Shown here piece after piece: positions 1-5,796 of a stretch of 8,446 nt of DNA; positions within the stretch are counted from its first letter, which is position 1; every line of letters starts with the position of its first letter. Source of the DNA: Bacillota bacterium (lineage in GTDB: Bacteria; Bacillota; Clostridia; DSM-8532); the NCBI GenBank assembly GCA_023446675.1, contig JAEXPO010000080.1:1-8446 (forward strand), written 5' to 3'. The translations under genes were made by a program, and so were the position numbers. Below the pieces are notes generated by a model. It was not told where the DNA came from. It did no database searches and worked only from the letters and a program-made list of their open reading frames with translations.

Positions 1-25
1 GGATAGCGATGCGATCAATTTCCAT
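1..25 (-). CDS. Possible start of a further operon gene, cut by the window edge
   Basis: On the minus strand an ATG at 25 opens a frame reading MEIDRIAI before the window ends. A GGGGGGTG stretch lies just upstream (about 31-38), at a plausible ribosome-binding distance. It would be the next gene of the leftward operon, about 107 nt after the stop of the zinc-ribbon gene at 133. An in-frame ATG at 40 is possible but has no Shine-Dalgarno sequence before it. Eight codons are too few to name a product. Nothing else with clear structure was seen in 26-132, and no terminator was found there. Confidence 0.35.
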
Positions 26-132
26 AACAGCACCCCCCATTTTACAGACACCTTGCCCAAGCTCCAGGAATTTTTAACCCAACCGCCTGCAATAAGCCTC
101 TACAACCCGCTCTGAGGTTCAAAAGCATGTGC

Positions 133-702
133 TCATAAGCTCGTGGGGGCATGAATAGGGGATCCGCAGTAGTCGCATTCCCTGCTCTCTCCCTCACGGA
201 CGCTTTTGCTTGCCCCGCAGCTTCGGCAAACCACATTCACCGTTTTACCGTCTGAAGAAGCTGACGGAGAATCGAACTCATACTTAGAAGGACCCGCAAT
301 CTCAAAGCATCTTCGCTCTTTATCCAAAGACCCTTCGACAAAGTACTTTTCCAGCTCTTCCATAAGTTTAAAGGCTTTGTCCACAGGTAAATTCAATTCC
401 TGTGCCACCTGCTCAACGGTATAGGTTCCTCCGGGCTGCATAAAGCTTGCACAGCTTCTAAATCGTTTCATTTTCTTTTTCAGACGAATCCCCAATAACA
501 AAAAAACGGAACCGCAGATAATCAATGTCGAGGACATGACCTTCGCCCGTATTTTTAATTCATATTCAGTAGCTGCTATCATTTGGGGCAAAAGCACCAA
601 TAGAATAAATATCGGAACCAGAAAAAGAACAATCAGCATATTTGAATTATAGCGAAGCTGATTATCAAAGGCTTTATTAACGTGAGCAACTTGATCCGTC
701 AT
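133..702 (-). CDS. Membrane protein with winged-helix-like region and C-terminal zinc ribbon (copy 2 of tandem pair)
   Basis: I do not recognise a named family for this 189-aa protein. Two hydrophobic segments lie at about residues 21-44 and 54-72, followed by a basic stretch (RLKKKMKRFR). Residues about 85-135 look like a small winged-helix fold (FMQPGGTYTVEQVAQELNLP, then AFKLM and LDKERRCF). A flexible Ser-rich linker leads to a zinc ribbon with Cys159, Cys162, Cys176 and Cys179. The upstream gene has the same architecture and shares FMQPG, YT, AFKLM, LDK and CDYCG, so the two are paralogues. The start is supported by AAGGAGG at 712-718, nine bases from the ATG. The gene lies 66 nt after its paralogue, probably in the same operon. 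The tail and soluble domains probably face the cytoplasm, since zinc ribbons usually do; that is inference. Function is unknown. Confidence 0.85.
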   Translation of the reverse strand: MTDQVAHVNKAFDNQLRYNSNMLIVLFLVPIFILLVLLPQMIAATEYELKIRAKVMSSTLIICGSVFLLLGIRLKKKMKRFRSCASFMQPGGTYTVEQVAQELNLPVDKAFKLMEELEKYFVEGSLDKERRCFEIAGPSKYEFDSPSASSDGKTVNVVCRSCGASKSVREGESRECDYCGSPIHAPTSL

Positions 703-768
703 ACTTTTTTGCCTCCTTAAAAAATACTGTCCACTAAATCGATACCGGGCAATTGATTTAAAAATACC

Positions 769-1362
769 TTATAGGTTCAAAAAAGTTCCGCAATAGTCGC
801 ATTCCCTTTTCTCTCCAGCTTTAAGACTTTTTCGAGCTCCGCAATTTTTACATATTACAGTATGGAGAGAGGTCATTTTGGCTATGGCTTCGTCATTCTT
901 AAAGGAAGTAGCTTCTTGTGCTTTTTTGCCTGTTGATGAATCATATCTGGGTAAAGATGCTTCACCTGAGGAAAGGCTGTCTACACGAAAAACTCTGTTC
1001 TGCTTATCCAACCTGCAGCTCTTAAACAGCTTGCCCTGGGTAATGCTTTGCATAAGCTTGAAAGCACGTTTTTCCGTTATACCAAGCTTTGAGGCTATTA
1101 TATCCATGGTATAATCCACTCCAGGCTGCATAAATAACACACACCGGACAAACTTGCTGTTGCGTATTTGAATATGAATGCATGGTATGTTCCATAAGCA
1201 CAAAGCAATTGCAGAAATGCTCATATACCCCTCAGCCCCTCCTGCAAGCAGCACCAAAAGGTAAACCAAAACAAACAGACTCGAAACGGTAATGATAAAG
1301 CCAGAGACAACCGAGCTTACATTGTAGGCATGCCGATTAACTTGAGGATCCGAAAAATTCAT
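769..1362 (-). CDS. Membrane protein with winged-helix-like region and C-terminal zinc ribbon (copy 1 of tandem pair)
   Basis: A 197-aa protein with two predicted membrane segments at about residues 16-40 and 47-64. A region at about 75-127 resembles a winged helix (FMQPGVDYTMDIIASKLGIT, AFKLM, LDKQNRVFRV). A variable linker of about 40 residues is followed by a zinc ribbon with Cys171, Cys174, Cys188 and Cys191 (CxxC, 13 residues, CxxC). It is a diverged paralogue of the gene at 133-702: layout and key motifs are kept, while membrane segments and linker differ. GGAGGAG at 1370-1376, seven bases before the ATG, supports the start, and the gene follows the preceding one by 20 nt. The middle domain could bind protein or nucleic acid. 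I could not assign it to a named family and do not propose a function. Confidence 0.87.
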   Translation of the reverse strand: MNFSDPQVNRHAYNVSSVVSGFIITVSSLFVLVYLLVLLAGGAEGYMSISAIALCLWNIPCIHIQIRNSKFVRCVLFMQPGVDYTMDIIASKLGITEKRAFKLMQSITQGKLFKSCRLDKQNRVFRVDSLSSGEASLPRYDSSTGKKAQEATSFKNDEAIAKMTSLHTVICKNCGARKSLKAGEKRECDYCGTFLNL

Positions 1363-1382
1363 TGCATCTCTCCTCCAATAGG

Positions 1383-2078
1383 TTAGCTTTTATCATCCGC
1401 ACATACTTCCGGCGCGTGTCTCTTTTTTACCTTCAATACTTCCTGAACAAGCTCTTCAACCCTTTGGAGGCTCGCTTCTTTTTCAATGTCAGGAACCGCT
1501 CCAAGCTCAGAAATACAATTTTCAAGCATAGCAAGCACCTCTTCATGCCGAGGAGATAACCACAGGTCCTCAAATTCCCTGTAAAGTGCCTGAAGTGCTA
1601 AAGCATAGGGCGTTGAATCCCGGCTTTGCTGCATATCCTTCAATCGTGTTTTTAAAACATCCAGACGCCTGGACATATCCGCAGCGTGATCATAGCTTTT
1701 AGTTATCCTGTGGGCAAAAAGAAAAATCATCAGATAAAGAAGAGCCGCCAAAGCAATAGCACCTGTATGTATGATCAAAAGCCCTTTGAGGGATATTTCT
1801 ATAATTTCGCAAACGATAAGCAAAGCAACTGTGAATATGACATACAAGACTGACACGGTATAGGCACCGGCCCTCAGGAACAGGCCGTTTCCCTTAACTG
1901 CCCTGTTTTCAGTTTCAGTATAAATCCTGACGGCCAGAAATTCCGAAAACAGGATAAAGGCAAGATTAAGCCAGCCTCCCAAAGCGTGACGGGCGGACAG
2001 TACAAATAATAAAAAAGTAAAAACCATAACAATATAACCCGCTATGGTACCGGCAAAAATTCTTTTCTTCTTCTCCAT
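1383..2078 (-). CDS. Four-helix membrane protein with charged C-terminal tail, unknown function
   Basis: Using the ATG at 2078 gives 231 aa. Hydrophobic segments lie at about residues 8-28, 34-52, 68-92 and 98-122. A cytoplasmic-looking, strongly charged helical tail follows (about 128-221) with heptad-like stretches such as MSRRLDVLKTRLKDMQQSRD and LQRVEELVQEVLKVKKR, which may form a coiled coil. The open frame extends upstream to 2186, but that part overlaps the zinc ribbons of the preceding gene in another frame and has no ribosome binding site. The ATG at 2078 is preceded by GGGAGGAG at 2086-2093, seven bases away, which overlaps the upstream stop codon. That spacing implies cotranscription and probably translational coupling to the SPFH gene. 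I recognise no family. It could be the membrane anchor for the soluble SPFH partner, by analogy with YdjG/YdjH and YdjI in Bacillus. Confidence 0.85.
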   Translation of the reverse strand: MEKKKRIFAGTIAGYIVMVFTFLLFVLSARHALGGWLNLAFILFSEFLAVRIYTETENRAVKGNGLFLRAGAYTVSVLYVIFTVALLIVCEIIEISLKGLLIIHTGAIALAALLYLMIFLFAHRITKSYDHAADMSRRLDVLKTRLKDMQQSRDSTPYALALQALYREFEDLWLSPRHEEVLAMLENCISELGAVPDIEKEASLQRVEELVQEVLKVKKRHAPEVCADDKS

Positions 2079-2092
2079 GGGCTGGCTCCTCC

Positions 2093-3238
2093 CTATGACA
2101 GCTTCTCCCCGCATTCGGGACAGAATTTGGCCGAACCGGTAACCCCTGCCTTGCATTTCGGACACACACCAAACTGATACCCGCATTCAGGACAGAACTT
2201 ACTTTTTCGGATGAGGTGAACACCACAGGACGGGCAGGATGTCCCTTGAGGATTTTCCATTTCCTTCTTTAGGGGAACGGTATGAAAATCATACCCGCAG
2301 CTTCCGCAGAAGCGCTGTTTTTCTTCCGCAGCTTTATTGCATTTGGGACAGGTTTTGACAGATTCCTTTTCCAGCTCGATATATTTTGTTACGCCGGATA
2401 ACTTACTTCCTATAGCCGTACCCATCCCCAAATTTATGCCCAAGCCCATCAAATCCACGCCTGATCCTGAATTGCCCCCGATGTTTTTAAGCGTGTCGAA
2501 GGATTTCTCCTGTTGGTAGCTATAGCCGATAATATCCATTTCGGCTTTTTTGGCAAGCGCCGCCTTAAGCCTGACAACGGCCGGATCCTCTTCGGGTACG
2601 TTTATGTCATTAACATTGAACTGCACAAGCTCAATTCCGTATTCCATAAGAACGGGTCCCAGGCTGTCTTTCATATACTTGGAGATCTCATCCAGATAGG
2701 CGTTGATTTCAACAACGCTTATTTGATTATGTACAAGATAGGTTGAAATGTGATCCTTTACTTTTGTCAGATAAAGGCCTCTGAAAAACTGGTTCAAACT
2801 CGTTTTGTCACAAAGGACCATATTGCCGACCAGCTTTGAAAGAAATTTAACAGAATCGGCAACGCGTATGCCAAACTGTCCGAAGGATCGTACAGGTACC
2901 AGTATACCGTATTTGGGATCCTGAAGCTGTACGGGAGAAGCGGTTCCCCATTTAATATCCATAGAGAAAATTTTGTTAATAAACCAGATTTCCGCCGCAA
3001 AAGGCGAGCGTCCCCCAAAGGGAAGATTAACAACCCTTTGCAGCAAAGGGATATTCTCTGTATTTAGAGTATATCTGCCGCTTTCAAACACATCATAGAG
3101 CTTTCCGCTTTTTACAAAGACGGCTTCCTGGCTTTCTCCCACAATAAGCTGACTTCCCAGAGGAATTTGCTCACTGGGGTATTTCCAGGCAAAAACCTCT
3201 GAAGAACAGTTATACTTTATGACATTAAAGAGTGCCAA
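2093..3238 (-). CDS. SPFH/band-7 protein with three C-terminal zinc ribbons (YdjI-like, 'virion core' family)
   Basis: A 381-aa protein with no N-terminal membrane segment. Residues about 25-235 look like an SPFH (band 7/prohibitin-like) domain of the YdjI type: early IPLGSQLIVGESQEAVFVKS and SGRYTL, PKYG and VRSFGQFGIRV in the middle, then YGIELVQFNVNDINVPEED before a helix. A Gly-rich stretch (about 254-282, GLGINLGMGTAIGSK) joins it to three zinc ribbons: Cys297/300/311/314, Cys335/338/349/352 and Cys359/362/373/376. The start codon is TTG, chosen because AAGGGGG lies seven bases upstream and the MALFNVIKY opening suits the family. SPFH proteins oligomerise at membranes; B. subtilis YdjI works with PspA and the membrane proteins YdjG and YdjH in envelope stress. 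Here it leads an operon with membrane proteins, two of which also carry zinc ribbons. No PspA-like gene is in the window. The family call is firm; the role is inferred. Confidence 0.92.
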   Translation of the reverse strand: MALFNVIKYNCSSEVFAWKYPSEQIPLGSQLIVGESQEAVFVKSGKLYDVFESGRYTLNTENIPLLQRVVNLPFGGRSPFAAEIWFINKIFSMDIKWGTASPVQLQDPKYGILVPVRSFGQFGIRVADSVKFLSKLVGNMVLCDKTSLNQFFRGLYLTKVKDHISTYLVHNQISVVEINAYLDEISKYMKDSLGPVLMEYGIELVQFNVNDINVPEEDPAVVRLKAALAKKAEMDIIGYSYQQEKSFDTLKNIGGNSGSGVDLMGLGINLGMGTAIGSKLSGVTKYIELEKESVKTCPKCNKAAEEKQRFCGSCGYDFHTVPLKKEMENPQGTSCPSCGVHLIRKSKFCPECGYQFGVCPKCKAGVTGSAKFCPECGEKLS

Positions 3239-3363
3239 AATTTTTCCCCCTTATAAGTTAATGCTCAAGGGCATCTATTTTATCCCTCTATTGGTTTCAT
3301 CCGTACTTAGTGCTTGTGCTTAAAAGCAACGGGTGGCGCACATGGCATAAAACGGAAATTCAT
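3239..3363 (-). other. Predicted 5' leader of the SPFH operon
   Basis: If the promoter at 3370-3398 is used, the transcript carries about 125 nt before the TTG start. I saw no riboswitch or T-box that I could name. A TAAAAT hexamer (3277-3282) could be the -10 of a second, closer promoter, but its -35 is poor. No gene is visible on either strand between 3239 and 3540. The rest of that stretch holds the promoter, a GC-rich hairpin and the terminator listed separately. Confidence 0.3.
3246..3252 (-). promoter_or_regulatory. Ribosome binding site fixing the TTG start of the SPFH gene
   Basis: AAGGGGG on the minus strand sits seven bases before a TTG codon at 3238-3236. No in-frame ATG with a ribosome binding site lies nearby, so this site decides the start. 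Confidence 0.7.
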
Positions 3364-3369
3364 ACGTTT

Positions 3370-3398
3370 ATTATACGACCACAAAGCGTTCGGAGCAA
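3370..3398 (-). promoter_or_regulatory. Predicted sigma-A promoter of the SPFH operon
   Basis: On the minus strand TTGCTC (3393-3398) and a perfect TATAAT (3370-3375) are separated by exactly 17 bases. The -35 matches the consensus only in its TTG. It lies downstream of the ABC-F terminator and upstream of the SPFH gene, where an operon promoter is expected. It has not been tested. Confidence 0.55.
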
Positions 3399-3432
3399 CA
3401 CTCTGATTTTTAACTTTATGGAACCAAAACTT

Positions 3433-3447
3433 GGGGGTATCGCCCCC
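3433..3447. repeat. Short GC hairpin between terminator and promoter
   Basis: GGGGG (3433-3437) and CCCCC (3443-3447) form a five-pair stem with the loop TATCG. The flanks are AT-rich but no proper U run follows in either direction. It could be a remnant or weak second terminator, or chance. Confidence 0.3.
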
Positions 3448-3484
3448 TCACTTTTAGCCGGATTTGCTTACACAAATGGCTATC

Positions 3485-3525
3485 AAAAAAAGCCTCCCGG
3501 CTCAAAGGCACAGGAGGCTTTTTTT
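3485..3525 (-). terminator. Rho-independent terminator of the ABC-F gene
   Basis: A-run plus AGCCTCC (3485-3497) is the exact reverse complement of GGAGGCT plus T-run (3513-3525), with a 15-base loop. On the minus strand this gives a GC stem followed by seven Ts, beginning 15 bases after the ABC-F stop codon. Because of the A run on the other side the element would work in both directions. Confidence 0.9.
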
Positions 3526-3540
3526 CATGCAAAGGTCTAT

Positions 3541-5142
3541 TTACCCAACAAATTTTCCGCCGCGGCTTTCCAGATAATCATCATAAGTGGTGAGCTTATC
3601 GATTATGCCATCGTCCGTAATTTCAATAATACGGTTGGCTATGGTCTGGATAAACTGATGGTCGTGAGAAGAAAACAGCACATTTCCCTTAAAGTCGATG
3701 AGGCCGTTATTTACCGCCGTAATGGATTCCAGATCAAGATGGTTTGTGGGCTGATCCAGCACCAGCACATTGGCACCGTACATCATCATGCGGGACAGCA
3801 TGCACCGGACCTTCTCTCCTCCGGAGAGAACATGCACGGGCTTGAAAACATCGTCCCCGGAAAACAGCATTCTGCCCAGAAAGCCTCTGAGATAGGTTTC
3901 CGTATTATCCCTCGAAAACTGCTCCAGCCATTGAATGATGTTTAGCTTGCACGCGTTGAAAAAGGCGGTATTGTCCTTGGGAAAATAGGACTGGGAGGTG
4001 CTGACACCCCATTTGTAATAGCCCTCATCCGGCTCAAGCTCACCCATAAGGATTTTAAAGAGGGTGGATTGGGCGATTTCATTTTCACCTACAAAGGCAA
4101 TCTTGTCTCCCTTGGCCATACGAAAGGTTACATTATTCAGAACCTTAACCCCGTCAACGGTTTTGGAAATGCCCTCAACCGTGAGAATATCCTTTCCTGC
4201 TTCCCTGTCCATCTGAAAGCCGACATAGGGATAACGCCGGGAGGATGCGGGAAGCTCGTCAAGGGTAAGCTTTTCCAAAAGCTTTTTCCTTGACGTCGCC
4301 TGCCTGGATTTGGATTTATTGGCGGAAAACCGAGCAATAAAGGCCTGCAAATCCTTAGCCTTATCCTCGTTTTTCTTGTTCTGCTCCTTAATCATCCGTT
4401 GAATAAGCTGGCTTGCCTCATACCAGAATTCGTAGTTGCCCACATAGACCTTAACCTGGCCGAAATCGATATCCACAATGTGGGTGCAAACCGTATTCAA
4501 AAAGTGCCTGTCATGGGATACCACGATAACAGTTCCAGAATAGTCCAGAAGCAAATCTTCAAGCCAGTTGATGGACTGTATGTCAAGGTGGTTGGTAGGC
4601 TCGTCCAGAAGAAGAATGTCCGGATGTCCGAATATGGCCTGAGCCAAAAGCACCTTTACCTTGTCATTACCGGTAAGGGTATCCATTTGAGAATAGAGTA
4701 TATCATTATCAAGGCCCAGCCCCTGGATGATTTTAGAGGCTTCGGTTTCTGCCTCCCACCCGTTGAGCTCGGCGAATTCACCCTCCAGCTCCGAGGCCAG
4801 TATGCCGTCTTCATCCGAAAAATCCGGCTTGGCATAAAGCTCATCCTTCTGCTTCATGATTTCATATAAGCGTATATTGCCCATGATAATGGTATCCAGC
4901 ACCGTATAGGCATCATAGGCAAAATGATCCTGCTTGAGCACGGACATGCGTACGGTTTTGGGAATGGATACATCACCTGTCGACGGATCCAGCTCACCCG
5001 AGAGAATTTTCAAAAAGGTGGATTTGCCGGCACCGTTGGCGCCGATAATGCCGTAACAGTTTCCGGGGGTGAACTTTATATTGACATTTGAAAAAAGATT
5101 GGTTCCGCTGAAATTCAGGCTTAAGTTTGTAACAGTAATCAC
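3541..5142 (-). CDS. ykpA: ABC-F family ATPase, YkpA/YbiT type, with a degenerate second ATP site
   Basis: A 533-aa soluble protein with two ABC ATPase domains and no membrane segments, typical of ABC-F proteins, which act on ribosomes. Domain 1 has Walker A GANGAGKST (34-42), signature-position LTGND (156-160), Walker B LLLDEPTNHLD and switch His210. An inserted arm lies around 87-140. The interdomain linker (about 241-303) is highly charged and basic (KSKSRQATSRKK). Domain 2 has GENEIAQST (352-360) at the Walker A position, without the lysine; a good LSGGE (439-443); VLDQPTNHLD with Gln464 at the catalytic Glu position; and SHDH (492-495). The start is GTG with GGAGG four bases upstream, and MITVTNLSL matches the beginning of YkpA as I remember it. 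The gene appears monocistronic. ABC-F members range from translation factors to ribosome-protection resistance proteins. The YkpA-like sequence favours a housekeeping role, and resistance cannot be claimed. Confidence 0.96.
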   Translation of the reverse strand: MITVTNLSLNFSGTNLFSNVNIKFTPGNCYGIIGANGAGKSTFLKILSGELDPSTGDVSIPKTVRMSVLKQDHFAYDAYTVLDTIIMGNIRLYEIMKQKDELYAKPDFSDEDGILASELEGEFAELNGWEAETEASKIIQGLGLDNDILYSQMDTLTGNDKVKVLLAQAIFGHPDILLLDEPTNHLDIQSINWLEDLLLDYSGTVIVVSHDRHFLNTVCTHIVDIDFGQVKVYVGNYEFWYEASQLIQRMIKEQNKKNEDKAKDLQAFIARFSANKSKSRQATSRKKLLEKLTLDELPASSRRYPYVGFQMDREAGKDILTVEGISKTVDGVKVLNNVTFRMAKGDKIAFVGENEIAQSTLFKILMGELEPDEGYYKWGVSTSQSYFPKDNTAFFNACKLNIIQWLEQFSRDNTETYLRGFLGRMLFSGDDVFKPVHVLSGGEKVRCMLSRMMMYGANVLVLDQPTNHLDLESITAVNNGLIDFKGNVLFSSHDHQFIQTIANRIIEITDDGIIDKLTTYDDYLESRGGKFVG

Positions 5143-5220
5143 TTTTCCTCCAAAAAAACCTATAATGATTCAATGCCTTTTACTATATCATAAAACGGCA
5201 AAAAAAAGATAGCCCGTATC

Positions 5221-5249
5221 TTGACAAAGTCGATCGACAGGAATACGCT
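5221..5249 (+). promoter_or_regulatory. Possible promoter of the MarR-ABC-ABC operon
   Basis: A perfect TTGACA (5221-5226) is followed after 17 bases by TACGCT (5244-5249), which matches TATAAT only at three positions. Transcription would start within the adjacent palindrome, fitting repression by a bound regulator. The weak -10 keeps confidence low. No convincing promoter for the divergent ABC-F gene was found, although TATAGT occurs on the minus strand within 5170-5180. Confidence 0.4.
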
Positions 5250-5252
5250 GAA

Positions 5253-5286
5253 TATGTATTTAGTTAGTTAACTAACTAAATACATA
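5253..5286. promoter_or_regulatory. 34-bp perfect palindrome, probable MarR operator
   Basis: The 17-base half TATGTATTTAGTTAGTT is followed directly by its exact reverse complement with no spacer. The core contains TTAGTTAACTAA, the AT-rich dyad style used by many MarR dimers. It lies 31 bp before the marR-type start codon and about 110 bp before the start of the divergent ABC-F gene. It sits where a repressor would block transcription from the TTGACA promoter. That this protein binds it is inferred from position and symmetry. Confidence 0.82.
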
Positions 5287-5316
5287 GAAAAACCATTATA
5301 AGGCAGGTGTTTCATT

Positions 5317-5796
5317 GTGCTTTCAAAAAGAATGGGCCTTCCGCCGGAGGAGATCCCTTTTTTTATGCTTCTCCATGAGCTTTCCAAGCTCTTTCACGAC
5401 CATATGCGCCGGGAAGGAGAAAAAATCGGCCTTCAAAGCGGTTACCATCACATACTCTTCCATCTTGTCCGGGAGGACGGCAAGGCCCAGCTGGATCTAA
5501 CAAAGCGAACCCACTTGACAGCTCCCACCATAAGCGTAGCTCTTCAGAAAATGGAGCTGGAGGGTCTTGTGACCAGAGCCTCGGACAGCGACGATTTAAG
5601 ACAAACCCGAGTCTATATTACCCAAAAGGGTCGGCAGCTCCATAAAGTCATGACCGATAAATTTTCTCAGGCGGAGGAGGCCTTTATAAAAAATATTCCC
5701 TCTGAGGAAATGCTGCTCGCCCGAAAGATCCTTCTCAAAATAAGAAACACCTTGTTGACGGAGGTCGATGATGACTGCAAAAAAGAAGCTGATTGA
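5317..5796 (+). CDS. MarR-family transcriptional regulator
   Basis: A 159-aa winged-helix regulator. N-terminal dimerisation helices (about 11-36) are followed by HHILFHLVREDG, then a helix-turn-helix with LTKRTHLTAPTISVALQKME (about 61-80) and EGLVTRASDSDDLRQTRVYITQKG, which is the beta wing with the family's D-x-x-R pattern (about 83-105). A C-terminal dimerisation helix completes the fold. Length is typical for the family. The start is GTG at 5317, with AGGCAGGTG ending seven bases upstream; an in-frame ATG at 5332 is too far from that site. It is the first gene of an operon with two ABC exporter halves, and its 3' end overlaps the next gene. It most likely represses its own operon at the upstream palindrome until a drug or metabolite binds. 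The ligand is unknown. Confidence 0.96.
   Translation: MLSKRMGLPPEEIPFFMLLHELSKLFHDHMRREGEKIGLQSGYHHILFHLVREDGKAQLDLTKRTHLTAPTISVALQKMELEGLVTRASDSDDLRQTRVYITQKGRQLHKVMTDKFSQAEEAFIKNIPSEEMLLARKILLKIRNTLLTEVDDDCKKEAD

Noticed and set aside
42..236. 64-aa minus-strand open frame
   Set aside because: It overlaps the 3' end of the zinc-ribbon gene in another frame, with no ribosome binding site or domain.
1383..2186. Longer 267-aa version of the four-helix membrane protein, starting at 2186
   Set aside because: The extra 36 residues overlap the zinc-ribbon coding region of the SPFH gene in another frame and have no ribosome binding site; GGGAGGAG seven bases before the ATG at 2078 gives a better start.
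3277..3299. TGAAAC (minus strand, 3294-3299), like the -35 of sigma-W-type stress promoters, upstream of the SPFH gene
   Set aside because: It was attractive because the Bacillus ydj operon is under sigma-W control, but no CGTA-type -10 lies 16-17 bases downstream. The TTGCTC-17-TATAAT promoter fits better.
3310..3945. Plus-strand 211-aa open frame
   Set aside because: It runs across the terminator and antisense to the ABC-F gene, which has clear family motifs. The plus-strand product has no recognisable domain.
4399..4869. 156-aa plus-strand open frame inside the ABC-F gene
   Set aside because: It is antisense to a well-supported gene and shows no domain, so it is a reading-frame shadow.
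5253..5286. Palindrome considered as a transposon end or a terminator
   Set aside because: There is no partner repeat, transposase or T run, and the stem is AT-rich. Its place before a MarR gene fits an operator.
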